Source: Streptomyces sp. LBL (lineage in GTDB: Bacteria > Actinomycetota > Actinomycetes > Streptomycetales > Streptomycetaceae). Taken from it: DNA of 64,000 nt. The notes below the pieces were generated by a model. The model saw only the letters and a list, made by a program, of their open reading frames with translations, was not told the origin of the DNA and made no database searches. The translations under genes and the position numbers were made by a program. The DNA lies in NCBI RefSeq assembly GCF_029893585.1, contig NZ_JARXYX010000002.1:186001-250000 (forward strand), given 5' to 3'. Within the stretch, counting starts at the first letter, position 1. The number at the start of each line of letters is the position of its first letter. This document shows, piece after piece, positions 8,792 through 17,840 of this stretch.

Positions 8792-9928
8792 TCACAGGAC
8801 CGCGGTGAGCAGCGACACCGCGGACTCCTGACGGCCGATGGCGGCGCTGTCGAAGGGCCCTGCCCAGCTCAGCCCGTACTGATCGTTGCTGTTGCGGTCG
8901 TGCGCGTAGGCCGAGTGGGCCTGCGCGGCGAGGTAGGCCCGGTAGGGGCGTCCGGGAAGCAGGGCGTCCAGCTCGGCGAGGTTGCGCGCGAAGATGCCCT
9001 TGAACGCGGCCTGGTCGGCGTTGCAGTCACCGGCCGGCTCGCAGGGCTCCGTCAGGATCCCGTTCGGGGACAGCGCCGGACTGGCGATCACCGCGTCAGT
9101 GATCTTCCGGCCCTCGGTGAGCAGCTGACGATCGTGGGTGCCCCGGTACAGTTCGGCGAGGCCGCCCAGGACCACGCCCTGGTTGTACGTCCAGGTGGTA
9201 CCGCCGTTGTTGGCACAGCCACCGCTCTGGGTGTTCAGACCATCGTTGACGAGGTGGTCGTCGTTGATCATTGAGCTGTTGCTGAACCACTTCCACGACT
9301 GGCGGGCGCGGTCCAGATACACGGTGTCCTGCGGAATCCGGTTGTGCAGGGATGCGACGAGCTTGAAGTACAGCTCGGTGCTGATCGCGTTCTTGTACGT
9401 CTTTCCGGGCAGGTCCCACCAGATGCCGCCGCCGCAGGTGTCGTCCCAGTACTGGCGCATGTAGGCCTCGTCGGTCCGCGCGATGTCCAGGTACTGCTTG
9501 TCGCGGGTGAGGTCGTACATACGCACCATGGCGAGTGCCCACCAGCCGGTGTCGTCGGTGGAGTCCGCCCGGAATTCGCCACCGCCCTGGGGCCACCAGT
9601 CCAGGGGTCGGCGCTGGAGCGCGATGGTGTTCTTGACCTCCGGCAGGTACGTACGCGAGCCGGTCTTCGACATGTAGTCGAGCAGCGCCTGGAGGGCGTT
9701 TCCCGACTGCCACCACGGAGAGTCCGGGTCCCAGCGCCCGGTGTTCCGGTCGTAGAAGCCCATCATCGCGCCCACGGCCGCCGTTGCCTGGGCACGGCTG
9801 GTTGCCGCGCCACCGGGGGTGGCGCCGGCCACGGCCTGGGCGGGTACCGCGGCCCCCAGCAGGCAGAGGATCGCGGCGCAGGCGGTGCTGCCTGTGGTCA
9901 TGCAGAATCTTCGGATCCGTTCGGGCAT
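8792..9928 (-). CDS. Secreted GH76-type glycoside hydrolase (alpha-1,6-mannanase-like)
   Basis: A 378-residue exported enzyme. Residues 1 to about 33 form a signal peptide (RIRR followed by a hydrophobic stretch ending in VPAQAVAGA). The mature part has tryptophan-rich (alpha/alpha) barrel features: DPDSPWWQSGNALQALLDY, RADSTDDTGWWALAMVRMYD, CGGGIWWDLPGKTYKNAIST and GGTTWTYNQGVVLGGLAELY. The Asp pair in STDDTGWW matches the catalytic DD of GH76, a family acting on alpha-1,6-mannan. ATG 9928 follows AAGGAG. Nearby are a DeoR regulator and a sugar ABC importer, which fit uptake of released oligosaccharides. A 14-bp tandem repeat lies in its leader region. Confidence 0.87.
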   Translation of the reverse strand: MPERIRRFCMTTGSTACAAILCLLGAAVPAQAVAGATPGGAATSRAQATAAVGAMMGFYDRNTGRWDPDSPWWQSGNALQALLDYMSKTGSRTYLPEVKNTIALQRRPLDWWPQGGGEFRADSTDDTGWWALAMVRMYDLTRDKQYLDIARTDEAYMRQYWDDTCGGGIWWDLPGKTYKNAISTELYFKLVASLHNRIPQDTVYLDRARQSWKWFSNSSMINDDHLVNDGLNTQSGGCANNGGTTWTYNQGVVLGGLAELYRGTHDRQLLTEGRKITDAVIASPALSPNGILTEPCEPAGDCNADQAAFKGIFARNLAELDALLPGRPYRAYLAAQAHSAYAHDRNSNDQYGLSWAGPFDSAAIGRQESAVSLLTAVL

Positions 9929-9958
9929 TTCGCATACTCCTTGCGAGAGGTGACGCCG

Positions 9959-10042
9959 GGGTGCCGATGCGTGGGTGCCGATGCGTGGGTGCCGATGCGT
10001 GGGTACCGATGCGTGGGTACCGGTACGTGGGTGCCGGTGCGT
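9959..10042. repeat. Six tandem copies of a 14-bp repeat
   Basis: Six consecutive 14-base units of GGGTGCCGATGCGT. The first three are identical and the last three carry single or double changes (GTACC, GGTAC, GGTGC). They lie between the start of the GH76 gene and the stop of the DeoR-type gene, 31 bases upstream of the GH76 start codon. No open frame of note runs through them. They could be a slippage array that affects the promoter or leader. Confidence 0.92.
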
Positions 10043-10101
10043 GATCAGGTGGCGAGACCTGGGGGCTCTGGGCGGGCGTAGTGACGGCGTGTCAGCCCAG
10101 T

Positions 10102-10875
10102 TCAGACGGTTAACACCTTTCCGCCCGCCTCACGGCACAGTTGGAGCGTCCGGGGGTCGGCGCCGCCCGTGGTGACCAGGACGTCGATGTCGGACAGCGA
10201 GCACAGACGCAGGGATCCGGTGCCCGGGAACTTGGCCTCCGAGGCGACCAGGACCACCTGGTCGGCAGCCTCGATCATCGCGTGCTTGATGGGTTCCTCC
10301 ACGGCCATGTCGTCCACCACGTGGCCGTTGGCGCGTACGCCCGTGCAGCTCAGGAACAGCATGTCGGCGCTGACCTGGCGCAGTGCCCGCTCCGTGAGCG
10401 AGCCCACCAGGGACTGGTAGTTGCGGCGCAGGACGCCGCCGAGCATCACCAGCCGCACCGTGTCGTCGTCGCGCAGCTCGTCGAGCACGGCCACGTTGCT
10501 GGTGATGACGGTGACCGGGCGGCCCCGCAGCTGCCGTGCGATCAAGGGAGTGGTCGTGCCGATGTCCAGCACGACCACGCTTTCGTCGGTGACGAGTGCG
10601 GCGGCCTGCTCCGCCATCGCCTCCTTCGTCGCCCGGTCGTGCGAGGCGGAGACGTCGAACGGCTCCTCGTCGGCCGCGCCCTCCGCCGCCCCGCGCGGCG
10701 GCAGGGCGGCGCCGCCGTAGGTGCGCAGGAGCTCGCCGTCGCGGTCCAACAACGTCAGATCCCTGCGGATCGTCGACTGACTGACCTGCAGCCGTTCGGC
10801 CAGTTCACGTACCGAGGCAACCCCTGTCGCCCGGAGCGCCTCTTTGATCTTCGCGTGCCGCTTGCTCGATGTCAC
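10102..10875 (-). CDS. DeoR-family transcriptional regulator
   Basis: About 257 residues. The N-terminal winged helix contains the DeoR signature, reading VRELAERLQVSQSTIRRDLTLLDRDGELLRTYGGA. The C-terminal sensor domain is of the sugar-phosphate isomerase-like type with VVLDIGTTT near residue 95 and LSCTGVRANGHVVDDMAVEEPIKHAMI. Such proteins usually repress sugar operons and respond to a phosphorylated sugar. The frame is open from 10902, but GTG 10875 gives the normal family N-terminus; no clear ribosome site is seen. It is divergent from the sugar ABC importer and presumably controls it through the repeats in the shared gap. Confidence 0.88.
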   Translation of the reverse strand: MTSSKRHAKIKEALRATGVASVRELAERLQVSQSTIRRDLTLLDRDGELLRTYGGAALPPRGAAEGAADEEPFDVSASHDRATKEAMAEQAAALVTDESVVVLDIGTTTPLIARQLRGRPVTVITSNVAVLDELRDDDTVRLVMLGGVLRRNYQSLVGSLTERALRQVSADMLFLSCTGVRANGHVVDDMAVEEPIKHAMIEAADQVVLVASEAKFPGTGSLRLCSLSDIDVLVTTGGADPRTLQLCREAGGKVLTV

Positions 10876-10876
10876 G

Positions 10877-10930
10877 CAACGAAAATAGCACTCCATGCGC
10901 AACTTCAGTCATCTTCGAACGAAAACACTC
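10877..10930. promoter_or_regulatory. Probable DeoR operator repeats and divergent promoter
   Basis: Two direct copies of a CGAAAA-type element lie 40 bases apart: AACGAAAATAGCACTC at 10878-10893 and AACGAAAACACTC at 10918-10930. DeoR-type repressors commonly bind such A-rich direct repeats. The first copy sits immediately upstream of the regulator start, consistent with autoregulation; the second lies toward the importer genes. Confidence 0.55.
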
Positions 10931-11105
10931 ATTTTACTGACCGAACCTTGTCATCCGGCTGCAAGAGTGCTCACAGTTGAGCACGCCATGAAGGATGCGG
11001 CGGAACGGAGATCACCTCCGTGCTCGATGTGGTCCGGGACGAGCAAGGCCCCCCTCCCCGGGCCGCCCGTCCCCGGCCGGCCGATCAGCACCAGGAGAAC
11101 AGCCC

Positions 11106-12488
11106 ATGAGCGACAGAACGCGCCCTGCGTGGCCCCGCCGGCTCGCCACAGCCGTGCTCGCCGTCGCCTGCCTTGCCACAGCGGCGGCATGCGCGCCCGG
11201 GCCGAACAGTTCTTCCAAGAACGCCGCGAAGAACAGCGCGAGCCCGGTCTCCACCGACCCCGCCACGGCAGGCAAGGTCACCCTCACCGAGTGGGACCAG
11301 AACACCGACACGGGCACCGACGCCTCCACCGTGGCGCTCAACAAGGCGTTCATGAAGAAGTACCCGAACGTCACCGTCAAGCGCGTCTCCCGCTCCTTCT
11401 CCGACCTCAAGACGACGCTGAAACTCGCGCTGTCCTCGGACAGCCCCCCGGACGTCGTCCAGGCCAACCAGGGCTATCCCGACATGGGCGCCTTCGTGAA
11501 GGCCCAGCTCCTCCAGCCCGTCGACCGCTACGCCAAGGCCTACGGCTGGAACACCGCCTTCCCGTCCCAGCTGCTCGACCTCAACAAGTTCTCCACCGAC
11601 GGAAAGACCTGGAAGACCGGCAGCCTCTACGGCGTCTCCCAGACCGGCGAGATCGTCGGTGTCTACTACAACAGGACCAAGCTGAAGTCCCTCGGTCTCG
11701 CCGTGCCCACCACCCTCGCCCAGTTCGAGACCGCGCTCGCCAAGGCCAAGGCCTCCGGCCTGCTGCCCATCTCCTACGGCGACTCCGACAAGAGCCCCGG
11801 CATTCACCTCTTCGGCGTCGTGCAGGCCGCCACCGCGGGCAAGAACGAGGTCCGGGGGCTCGTCTTCAACGAGGGCGGCGCGAAGTGGACCGACTCAGGG
11901 ACCGTCAAGGCCGGCCAGACACTGCGCGACTGGGCCACCAAGGGCTACCTGAGCTCCGGCTTCAACGGTCAGAGCGGCGACCAGGCGGCAGCAGCCTTCG
12001 CCCAGGGCAAGTCCCTGTTCCTGGTGGACGGCACCTGGCAGGCCGCCACACTCGCCCCCAAGATGGGCAAGAACGTCGGATTCACCGCGCTCAGTCCGAG
12101 CGCCGGAGGGTCCCCACTCACCCAGGGCGGCGAGGGCCTCGCCTGGGCCGTCACCTCCAAGTCCAGGCACCCTGACGTGGCCGCCGCCTACCTCAACTTC
12201 CTCGTCGACCAGCACGGCATGCAGGTCTCGGCCGACAACGGAAACCTCCCCGCCCTCCCGCCCGCCGGCTACCGGCCTGCCGCCGGCAGTGTCCAGGCCG
12301 ACGTCCTCGCCGAGTGGAAAGCCGTCAGTGAGAAGGACGGCCTGCTGCCGTACCTCGACTACACCACCCCGACCTTCTACGACACGCTCACCGCCGCGAT
12401 ACAGGAGTTGACGGCGGGACAGCTGACGCCGCAGAAGTTCGGCGAGACGCTGCAGAGCGACTACTCCTCCTTCCAGCAGAGCACATAA
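11106..12488 (+). CDS. ABC sugar importer, extracellular substrate-binding lipoprotein
   Basis: A 460-residue family-1 solute-binding protein. The N-terminus has arginines, a hydrophobic segment and Cys29 in LATAAACAPG as the probable lipidation site, so the mature protein is anchored outside the membrane. It continues with VTLTEWDQNTDTGTDASTVALNKAFMKKYPNVTV, SSDSPPDVVQANQG, GEIVGVYYNRTKLKSLGL and GGEGLAWAVTSKS, all normal for sugar-binding proteins. ATG 11106 follows AGGAG. The two permease genes follow in order. Given the neighbouring GH76 enzyme the ligand may be a mannooligosaccharide; that is inference. Confidence 0.92.
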   Translation: MSDRTRPAWPRRLATAVLAVACLATAAACAPGPNSSSKNAAKNSASPVSTDPATAGKVTLTEWDQNTDTGTDASTVALNKAFMKKYPNVTVKRVSRSFSDLKTTLKLALSSDSPPDVVQANQGYPDMGAFVKAQLLQPVDRYAKAYGWNTAFPSQLLDLNKFSTDGKTWKTGSLYGVSQTGEIVGVYYNRTKLKSLGLAVPTTLAQFETALAKAKASGLLPISYGDSDKSPGIHLFGVVQAATAGKNEVRGLVFNEGGAKWTDSGTVKAGQTLRDWATKGYLSSGFNGQSGDQAAAAFAQGKSLFLVDGTWQAATLAPKMGKNVGFTALSPSAGGSPLTQGGEGLAWAVTSKSRHPDVAAAYLNFLVDQHGMQVSADNGNLPALPPAGYRPAAGSVQADVLAEWKAVSEKDGLLPYLDYTTPTFYDTLTAAIQELTAGQLTPQKFGETLQSDYSSFQQST

Positions 12489-12501
12489 GGCCACGCGACC
12501 G

Positions 12502-13449
12502 ATGGCTGTCACCGCACCCCGCCCGACCGCGCGCAAGCGCCCGGCCGACGCCTCCCGCAGACGCACGGCCGGGCGCCGTGACCGCGTCCAGTGGAAGGGC
12601 TACCTCTACGCCCTCCCCGCCCTGACCGTCCTCGCGGTCTTCCTGCTCGTCCCACTCGGTCAGCTCGTGCGGATCTCCCTCTACCACTGGGACGGCCTGT
12701 CCGCCTCCACCTGGGCGGGACTCGGCAACTACAGCGAGATCGTCCACGATCCGCAGCTGCGGGCCGCGTTCGGCCACTCCTTCGTGCTCATCTTCTTCTT
12801 CGCGGTCGTCCCGATCGCTCTCGCCCTGCTCCTCGCGGCCGTCACCACCCGCGCCGCCAGACTACGCGGGGTGTCCGTCTTCCGGGCGGTGATCTTCCTG
12901 CCCCAGGTCGTCGCCATGGTCGTCACCGCCACCGCCTGGACGGCCGTTTACGCACCCGCCGGCGTGCTCAACAAGGCGCTGAACGCCGTCGGTCTGGAGA
13001 GCGTCACCCGCTCCTGGCTCGGCGACTTCGGCACGGCGCTGCCCGCCGTCGGGCTCATCGGCACCTGGCTGGAGATCGGCCTGTGCCTGGTGCTGTTCAT
13101 CGCCGGCATCGGCCAGATCCCCCGCGAGCTGTACGAGGCGGCCAAGGTCGACGGTGCCGGGGCGGTCCGGGAGTTCTTCGCGGTCACGCTGCCGGGACTG
13201 CGCGGACAGATCACGGTGGCGCTCACCCTCACCGTCATCGCGGCGCTGCGCACCTTCGACCTGGTGTACATCGCCACCCACGGCGGCCCGGGCAACGCCA
13301 CCAGCCTGCCGGCCTTCGAGGTCTACAACCGGGCGTTCAACACCGGCCAGGTCGGCTCGGCCTGCGCGATCGCCGTCGCTTTGACCGGGGTGATCCTGCT
13401 CCTCACCTTCCTGATCACCAAGCTCCAGCCCGAGGAGGACGGATCATGA
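12502..13449 (+). CDS. ABC sugar importer, MalF-type permease
   Basis: A 315-residue membrane protein with a charged N-terminus and about six transmembrane segments. The coupling-helix region reads PRELYEAAKVDGAGAVREFFAVTLPGLRGQI, the EAA motif that contacts the ATPase. It starts 13 bases after the binding-protein gene and overlaps the next permease by four bases. No ATPase gene is present; a shared MsiK-like ATPase encoded elsewhere is usual in Streptomyces. Confidence 0.93.
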   Translation: MAVTAPRPTARKRPADASRRRTAGRRDRVQWKGYLYALPALTVLAVFLLVPLGQLVRISLYHWDGLSASTWAGLGNYSEIVHDPQLRAAFGHSFVLIFFFAVVPIALALLLAAVTTRAARLRGVSVFRAVIFLPQVVAMVVTATAWTAVYAPAGVLNKALNAVGLESVTRSWLGDFGTALPAVGLIGTWLEIGLCLVLFIAGIGQIPRELYEAAKVDGAGAVREFFAVTLPGLRGQITVALTLTVIAALRTFDLVYIATHGGPGNATSLPAFEVYNRAFNTGQVGSACAIAVALTGVILLLTFLITKLQPEEDGS

Positions 13450-14267
13450 TCTCCCGGCGCGAACGCGCGCTGAACTACGCCGTCCTCACGGTCTTCGCCG
13501 CGCTGGCCCTTGTCCCGCTGGTCGGGGTGGTGGCCTCGTCGCTGACGCCGCGCTCGCAGTCCTCCCCGGCCTTCACCTGGCCGCACCACCTGGACTGGAG
13601 CAACTTCTCCACGGCCTGGGCGCAGGGCCACTTCGCCACGTACCTGCGCTCCAGCCTGCTGGTCGCGGTGAGCGTCGTCCTGATCACGGGCGTGCTGGCG
13701 ATCCTCGCCGGGTACTCCTTCGCGCGGTTCGACTACCCCGGCCGCTCGCTGCTGTTCTACGTCACCTTGGTGGGGCTCATGGTCCCGCCCGAGGCGTTCG
13801 TCATTCCTCTCTACTTCAACCTGCGCGACGTCGGTCTCACCGACTCGTACTGGTCGCTGATCCTCCCGCAGACCGCCCAGTCGCTGGCCTTCGGCGTCTT
13901 CTGGATGCGCAACTTCTTCCGCTCCGTGCCGGCCGGTGTCATCGAGGCGGCGCGGCTCGACGGGGCGTCGGACTGGCGGGTGCTGTGGCAGATCCTGGTG
14001 CCCCTCAGCCGCCCCGCGCTGCTCACCATGGCGATGCTCGTGTTCATGTGGACCTGGAACGAGTTTCTGCTTCCGCTCGTCATGATCACCGACGAGGGAA
14101 AGCGCACCGCACCCCTGGGCCTCGCGTTCTTCCAGAGCGCGCACACCACGCAGTACTCCCTGCTGGCCGCGGCCTCCGTCATCGTCGCCCTGCCGGTCGT
14201 CGTCCTGTACGTCTTCCTGCAGCGGCACTTCATCTCCGGAATGCTGTCCGGTGCGGTGAAGGGGTGA
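13446..14267 (+). CDS. ABC sugar importer, MalG-type permease
   Basis: A 273-residue membrane protein with about six transmembrane segments. The EAA motif reads PAGVIEAARLDGASDWRVLWQILVPLSRPAL and it ends in HFISGMLSGAVKG, the normal C-terminus of MalG-type permeases. The ATG at 13446 overlaps the stop of the upstream permease (ATGA). It closes the importer operon. The acyl-CoA dehydrogenase operon converges on it from the right, with no obvious hairpin in the 49-base gap. Confidence 0.93.
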   Translation: MISRRERALNYAVLTVFAALALVPLVGVVASSLTPRSQSSPAFTWPHHLDWSNFSTAWAQGHFATYLRSSLLVAVSVVLITGVLAILAGYSFARFDYPGRSLLFYVTLVGLMVPPEAFVIPLYFNLRDVGLTDSYWSLILPQTAQSLAFGVFWMRNFFRSVPAGVIEAARLDGASDWRVLWQILVPLSRPALLTMAMLVFMWTWNEFLLPLVMITDEGKRTAPLGLAFFQSAHTTQYSLLAAASVIVALPVVVLYVFLQRHFISGMLSGAVKG

Positions 14268-14316
14268 TGGCAGCCGCAGATCCATGACCACCGCGGGCCG
14301 AACCGCTCGGGAGACG

Positions 14317-15432
14317 TCAGATACCGAGCCGGTCCAACAGCCGCTCGTGGTACACCGCCGGGCCGCCGAAGAGCAGTTGCGAGGACTTGGCCCGCCGGAA
14401 GTACAGGTGGGCCGGATGCTCCCAGGTGAAGCCGATACCGCCGTGGACCTGGATGTTCTCCATGGCGGCGACCAGGTACGCCCGTGAGCAGCAGGCGTGT
14501 GCCACGGCCGCGGCGACCGGGAACTCCGGGGAGCCCTCGTCGGCCAGCCGCGCCGCCTCACGGGAGGAGGCCTCGGCCAGTTCCACCTGGACGAGCATGT
14601 CGGCGCACTTGTGCTTGACCGCCTGGAAGGAGCCGATCGGCCGGCCGAACTGATGACGGACCCGGGCGTATTCCGTGCTCGTCTCCAGACACCGGCGGGC
14701 CCCTCCCGCCTGCTCGGCGGCCAGCCCCACCGAGGCGACGTCCAGGACCTTGGCCATGATGCGCCCGCCCGCCCCCTGCGCGCCGACGAGCGTCGCGGGC
14801 ACGGCGTCGAACGTCAGGCGGGCGATGGCCCGGGTGGCGTCCAGCGTCTCCATCGCATCCGCCGCGAGTCCCGTGGCTTCCCGGTCCACGGCGAAGAGCG
14901 TGGGGCCGGCGACGGTACGGGCGACGACGAGGATCAGATCCGCCGTCGTACCGTCGACGACGAAGCACTTGCGGCCTCGCACCATCCAGCCGTCGTCGCC
15001 GTCCGGCACGGCCCGCGCGGAGACCATGGCGGGGTCCCAGGAGCCGCTGTCCTCGGCGACGGCGAGGGTGGCCGTGGTCCGCCCGGACGCGATGCCGGGG
15101 AGGTGGCGCGCGCACGCCTCCTGGTCTCCGGAAGCCAGCAGCGCCTGGGCCGCCAGGACGACGGTGGCGAAGAAGGGCGCGCAGAACAGCGCACGGCCCA
15201 TCTCCTCCAGGACCACGCCGAGTTCGACCAGCCCGAAGCCGTCACCGCCGTACTCCTCCGGGACCGCCAGGCCCGGCAGCCGAAGTTGGTCGGCCGCCTG
15301 GGCCCACACCGCCGGGTCGAAGCGCGGCTCGCTCTCCATGAGCTTGCGTACGGCCTCCTCGGGCGACTTGGCGTCCAGGAACTCCCGTACGGACGCCCGC
15401 AGTTCCCGCAGTTCGCGCTCGTCGGCGGTCAC
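14317..15432 (-). CDS. Acyl-CoA dehydrogenase, atypical subunit of a probable heteromeric pair
   Basis: A 371-residue acyl-CoA dehydrogenase homologue. It has FGLVELGVVLEEMGRALFCAPFF, VRHQFGRPIGSFQAVKHKCADMLV and MENIQVHGGIGFTWEHPAHLYFRR. In place of the usual GT(S/E)EI tail it ends KSSQLLFGGPAVYHERLLDRLGI, so the catalytic YEGT position is not preserved, and the ALTEP-type loop is also altered (AVAEDSGSWDP). Its GTG start overlaps the stop of the upstream dehydrogenase by four bases. Adjacent unequal acyl-CoA dehydrogenases form alpha2beta2 enzymes in actinobacterial steroid side-chain degradation; the same is inferred here. Confidence 0.88.
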   Translation of the reverse strand: MTADERELRELRASVREFLDAKSPEEAVRKLMESEPRFDPAVWAQAADQLRLPGLAVPEEYGGDGFGLVELGVVLEEMGRALFCAPFFATVVLAAQALLASGDQEACARHLPGIASGRTTATLAVAEDSGSWDPAMVSARAVPDGDDGWMVRGRKCFVVDGTTADLILVVARTVAGPTLFAVDREATGLAADAMETLDATRAIARLTFDAVPATLVGAQGAGGRIMAKVLDVASVGLAAEQAGGARRCLETSTEYARVRHQFGRPIGSFQAVKHKCADMLVQVELAEASSREAARLADEGSPEFPVAAAVAHACCSRAYLVAAMENIQVHGGIGFTWEHPAHLYFRRAKSSQLLFGGPAVYHERLLDRLGI

Positions 15433-16673
15433 GACCGCACCTCCTTGGCAGCGGGGGTCACCGGTTCCTTGGGCAGGCCGAGGACGCGTTCCGCGAGGAT
15501 GTTCTTCATGATCTCCTCGGTGCCACCGAGGATGCGCAACGCCGGGGTGGCCAGGAGCAGTTCGGTCCAGGCGTACGTGCCCCACCGGCCGGTGTCGGCG
15601 ATGAGCCGGGGGCCGAGCACGTCGGACACGAAGTGCGCCGCGCGGGTCAGGTTCTGGCCGTACATCAGCTTCGAGACGGACATCTCGGGCCCCGGCGCGA
15701 TGCCGCCGCGCACCTTGCGCAGGGCACGGGCGTTGAGGTGCTCGGTGGCCAGGACGTCGACCAGGAGCTCTCCGAGGCGGGCGCGCAGGGCACGGTCGTC
15801 CCAGGTCCAGGTGGCCCGCATGAGTGCCGAGAGGTGGTCCGGGGACAGGGCCGCGGCCACCGGGCCCGCGCCCTCGCTGCCGACCGTCGCGCGCTCGTTC
15901 ATCAGGGTGGTCAGGGCGACCGTCCAGCCGCCGTCGACCTCGCCCAGGCGGTGGTCGTCGGGGACGCGGACGTCGGTGAGGAAGACCTCGTTGAAGTCCG
16001 CGCCGCCGGTCATCTGCCGCAGCGGCCGGACCTCGACGCCGGGGGTGTCCATGGGGACCAGGAAGGCCGTGATGCCGCGGTGCTTGGGGGCGTCGGGATT
16101 CGTCCGGGTCAGGGCGAGGCCGATCTGGCTGTGCTGGGCGACCGACGTCCACACCTTCTGCCCGTTGAGCACCCAGTCCTCGCCGTCGCGGACGGCTCGG
16201 GTGGCCACGCTCGCCAGGTCGGATCCCGCGCCGGGTTCGCTGAACAGCTGGCAGGCGATGGCGTCCCCGCGGTACATCGCCGGCAGCCAGCGCTCCTTGA
16301 GGTGGGGCTGGGCGTGGGCCAGGATCGTCGGCCCGATCATGCCCAGGCCGATCACGCCGAGCACACCGGTGTCGGCGACGTCGTACTCCGACTCGACGGC
16401 GTCGTAGAGCAGGTCGTGGACAGGGGTCAGGCCCCGGCCGCCGTACTCCCGCGGCCCCGTGATCCAGCCGAAGCCGTGCTCGTGGCGGATCCGCTGCCAC
16501 TCCCGGGCCCGTCGCACGAACTCCCGCTCCTCCTCGGGCGGGAGGCTGCTGAAGTACGCCATCGAGTCGTCGCCCTCGCCCCAGGTGAGGGCGGTGCGGT
16601 CGGGGGCCTTCGCCGCGTGCGCGTCGAGGAAGCGGCGCGCTTCGGCGGCGAAGTCCTGCATGTCCTGGTCCAT
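15429..16673 (-). CDS. Acyl-CoA dehydrogenase, partner subunit of the pair
   Basis: A 414-residue acyl-CoA dehydrogenase of the FadE type. Landmarks are FGWITGPREYGGRGLTPVHDLLYDAVE, FSEPGAGSDLASVATRAVRDGEDW, LNGQKVWTSVAQHSQIGLALTRTNPDAPKHRGITAF and ALRILGGTEEIMKNILAERVLGLP. The extra length over the partner lies mostly in the N-terminal helical part. ATG 16673 has AGGGA upstream. The gene sits between the thiolase-like gene (19 bases upstream) and the atypical subunit, with GTGA overlap to the latter. The two together probably make one enzyme that dehydrogenates a bulky acyl-CoA. Confidence 0.9.
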   Translation of the reverse strand: MDQDMQDFAAEARRFLDAHAAKAPDRTALTWGEGDDSMAYFSSLPPEEEREFVRRAREWQRIRHEHGFGWITGPREYGGRGLTPVHDLLYDAVESEYDVADTGVLGVIGLGMIGPTILAHAQPHLKERWLPAMYRGDAIACQLFSEPGAGSDLASVATRAVRDGEDWVLNGQKVWTSVAQHSQIGLALTRTNPDAPKHRGITAFLVPMDTPGVEVRPLRQMTGGADFNEVFLTDVRVPDDHRLGEVDGGWTVALTTLMNERATVGSEGAGPVAAALSPDHLSALMRATWTWDDRALRARLGELLVDVLATEHLNARALRKVRGGIAPGPEMSVSKLMYGQNLTRAAHFVSDVLGPRLIADTGRWGTYAWTELLLATPALRILGGTEEIMKNILAERVLGLPKEPVTPAAKEVRS

Positions 16674-16691
16674 AACGGGTTCCCTGTGCTG

Positions 16692-17840
16692 TCAGGTCGA
16701 CAGGATCGTCACCGCCGACGCGCCGGGCGCGCCGTACAGGTGGGTGTAGCCGACGCGAGGCGTGCCGGGCATCTGTCGGGGGCCCGCCGTACCGCGCAGT
16801 TGGAGCACGATCTCGTGGATCTGGCGCAGTCCGGACGCGCCGATCGGTTCCCCGTTGCCGAGCAGCCCGCCGTCGGTGTTGACCGGGAGCCGGCCGCCGA
16901 TCTCGGTGGCGCCCTCGGCGATGAGGCGCTCCTGCTCACCGTCCTTGCAGAGGCCGTTCTCCGCCATGTGGATGATCTCCGACCCCGCGTCGGTGTCCTG
17001 GAGTTGGGCGACGTCGACGTCCTCGGGGCCGATGCCCGCGTGTTCGTACGCCGCCCGGGAGGCGTCCACGCTCGGGCTGTCCACGGGTTCCCCGAGCGGG
17101 AACGACGGGCTCTGCACCTCGAAGGCGCCGAGCCTGCGGCTGCGCAGGGCGGTGGCCCGGACGCGTACGGGGGTGGACGTGTACTTGTGGGCCTGGTCGG
17201 CACGGCACATCACGACGGCCGCGGCGCCCTCGTTCGGGCCGCAGTACATGAACTGGCGGAGGGGGTGGTTGAGAACAGGGGAGGCGAGAACCTCCTCCGC
17301 CGACAAGGGCGTACGGCGCCAGGCCTTCTCGTTCCCGGCCGCGTTGCGGAAGTTCTTCGACGCCACGCGGGCGAGCGTCTCGTGGGAGATGCCGTGGTCG
17401 TGCATATAGCGGTTGATCTTCATGCCGAAGAAGTGGGTGGTGAGGAAGAGCCCGGTCTGCCCGTACCAGGAGGGGATGCCCGCCACGGACGGATCGGCGG
17501 CGAACGCGCCACGCGGGTGCTTGTCCAGGCCGATCGCGATGGTCAGGTCGTGCTCGCCGGTCTCGATGGCGCGGGCGGCCAGCGCCACCGCCGTACCGGC
17601 CGTGGCGCAGCCGTTGAACACACCGCGCAGGGGTATGCCGGTCAGGCCGAGCCGGCCGACGATCGCGTCCGGGTTGGCGACCTCGTAGCTGCCGATGTAA
17701 CCACCCTGGATCTGCGGCCAGTTCACGCCCGCGTCGGCGAGCGCCAGCCGTACCGCGTCCGCGCCCATGTCCAGCGCGGGCTTGCCGGGGAACCGGCCGA
17801 AGGGGTGGAGGCCCACCCCGATGATGACGGCCTCGGTCAT
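16692..17840 (-). CDS. Thiolase-like protein (lipid-transfer/aldolase type)
   Basis: A 382-residue thiolase-superfamily protein. The N-terminal Cys region is preserved as GVFNGCATAGTAVALAARAIETG near residue 72. The normal C-terminal catalytic His motif GHPxGxSG reads GEPIGASG here, and the CxG motif near the end is YGAPGASA without Cys. Loss of both fits the Ltp-like proteins that work with DUF35 partners as retro-aldolases rather than true thiolases. It overlaps the upstream DUF35 gene by four bases, the usual sign of a physical complex. Its substrate is probably a beta-hydroxyacyl-CoA with a branched or ring-attached carbon; that is inference. Confidence 0.88.
   Translation of the reverse strand: MTEAVIIGVGLHPFGRFPGKPALDMGADAVRLALADAGVNWPQIQGGYIGSYEVANPDAIVGRLGLTGIPLRGVFNGCATAGTAVALAARAIETGEHDLTIAIGLDKHPRGAFAADPSVAGIPSWYGQTGLFLTTHFFGMKINRYMHDHGISHETLARVASKNFRNAAGNEKAWRRTPLSAEEVLASPVLNHPLRQFMYCGPNEGAAAVVMCRADQAHKYTSTPVRVRATALRSRRLGAFEVQSPSFPLGEPVDSPSVDASRAAYEHAGIGPEDVDVAQLQDTDAGSEIIHMAENGLCKDGEQERLIAEGATEIGGRLPVNTDGGLLGNGEPIGASGLRQIHEIVLQLRGTAGPRQMPGTPRVGYTHLYGAPGASAVTILST

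Noticed and set aside
9959-10042. Possible CRISPR array
   Set aside because: The units are 14 bases, directly abutting, with no spacers, and no cas genes are in the window.
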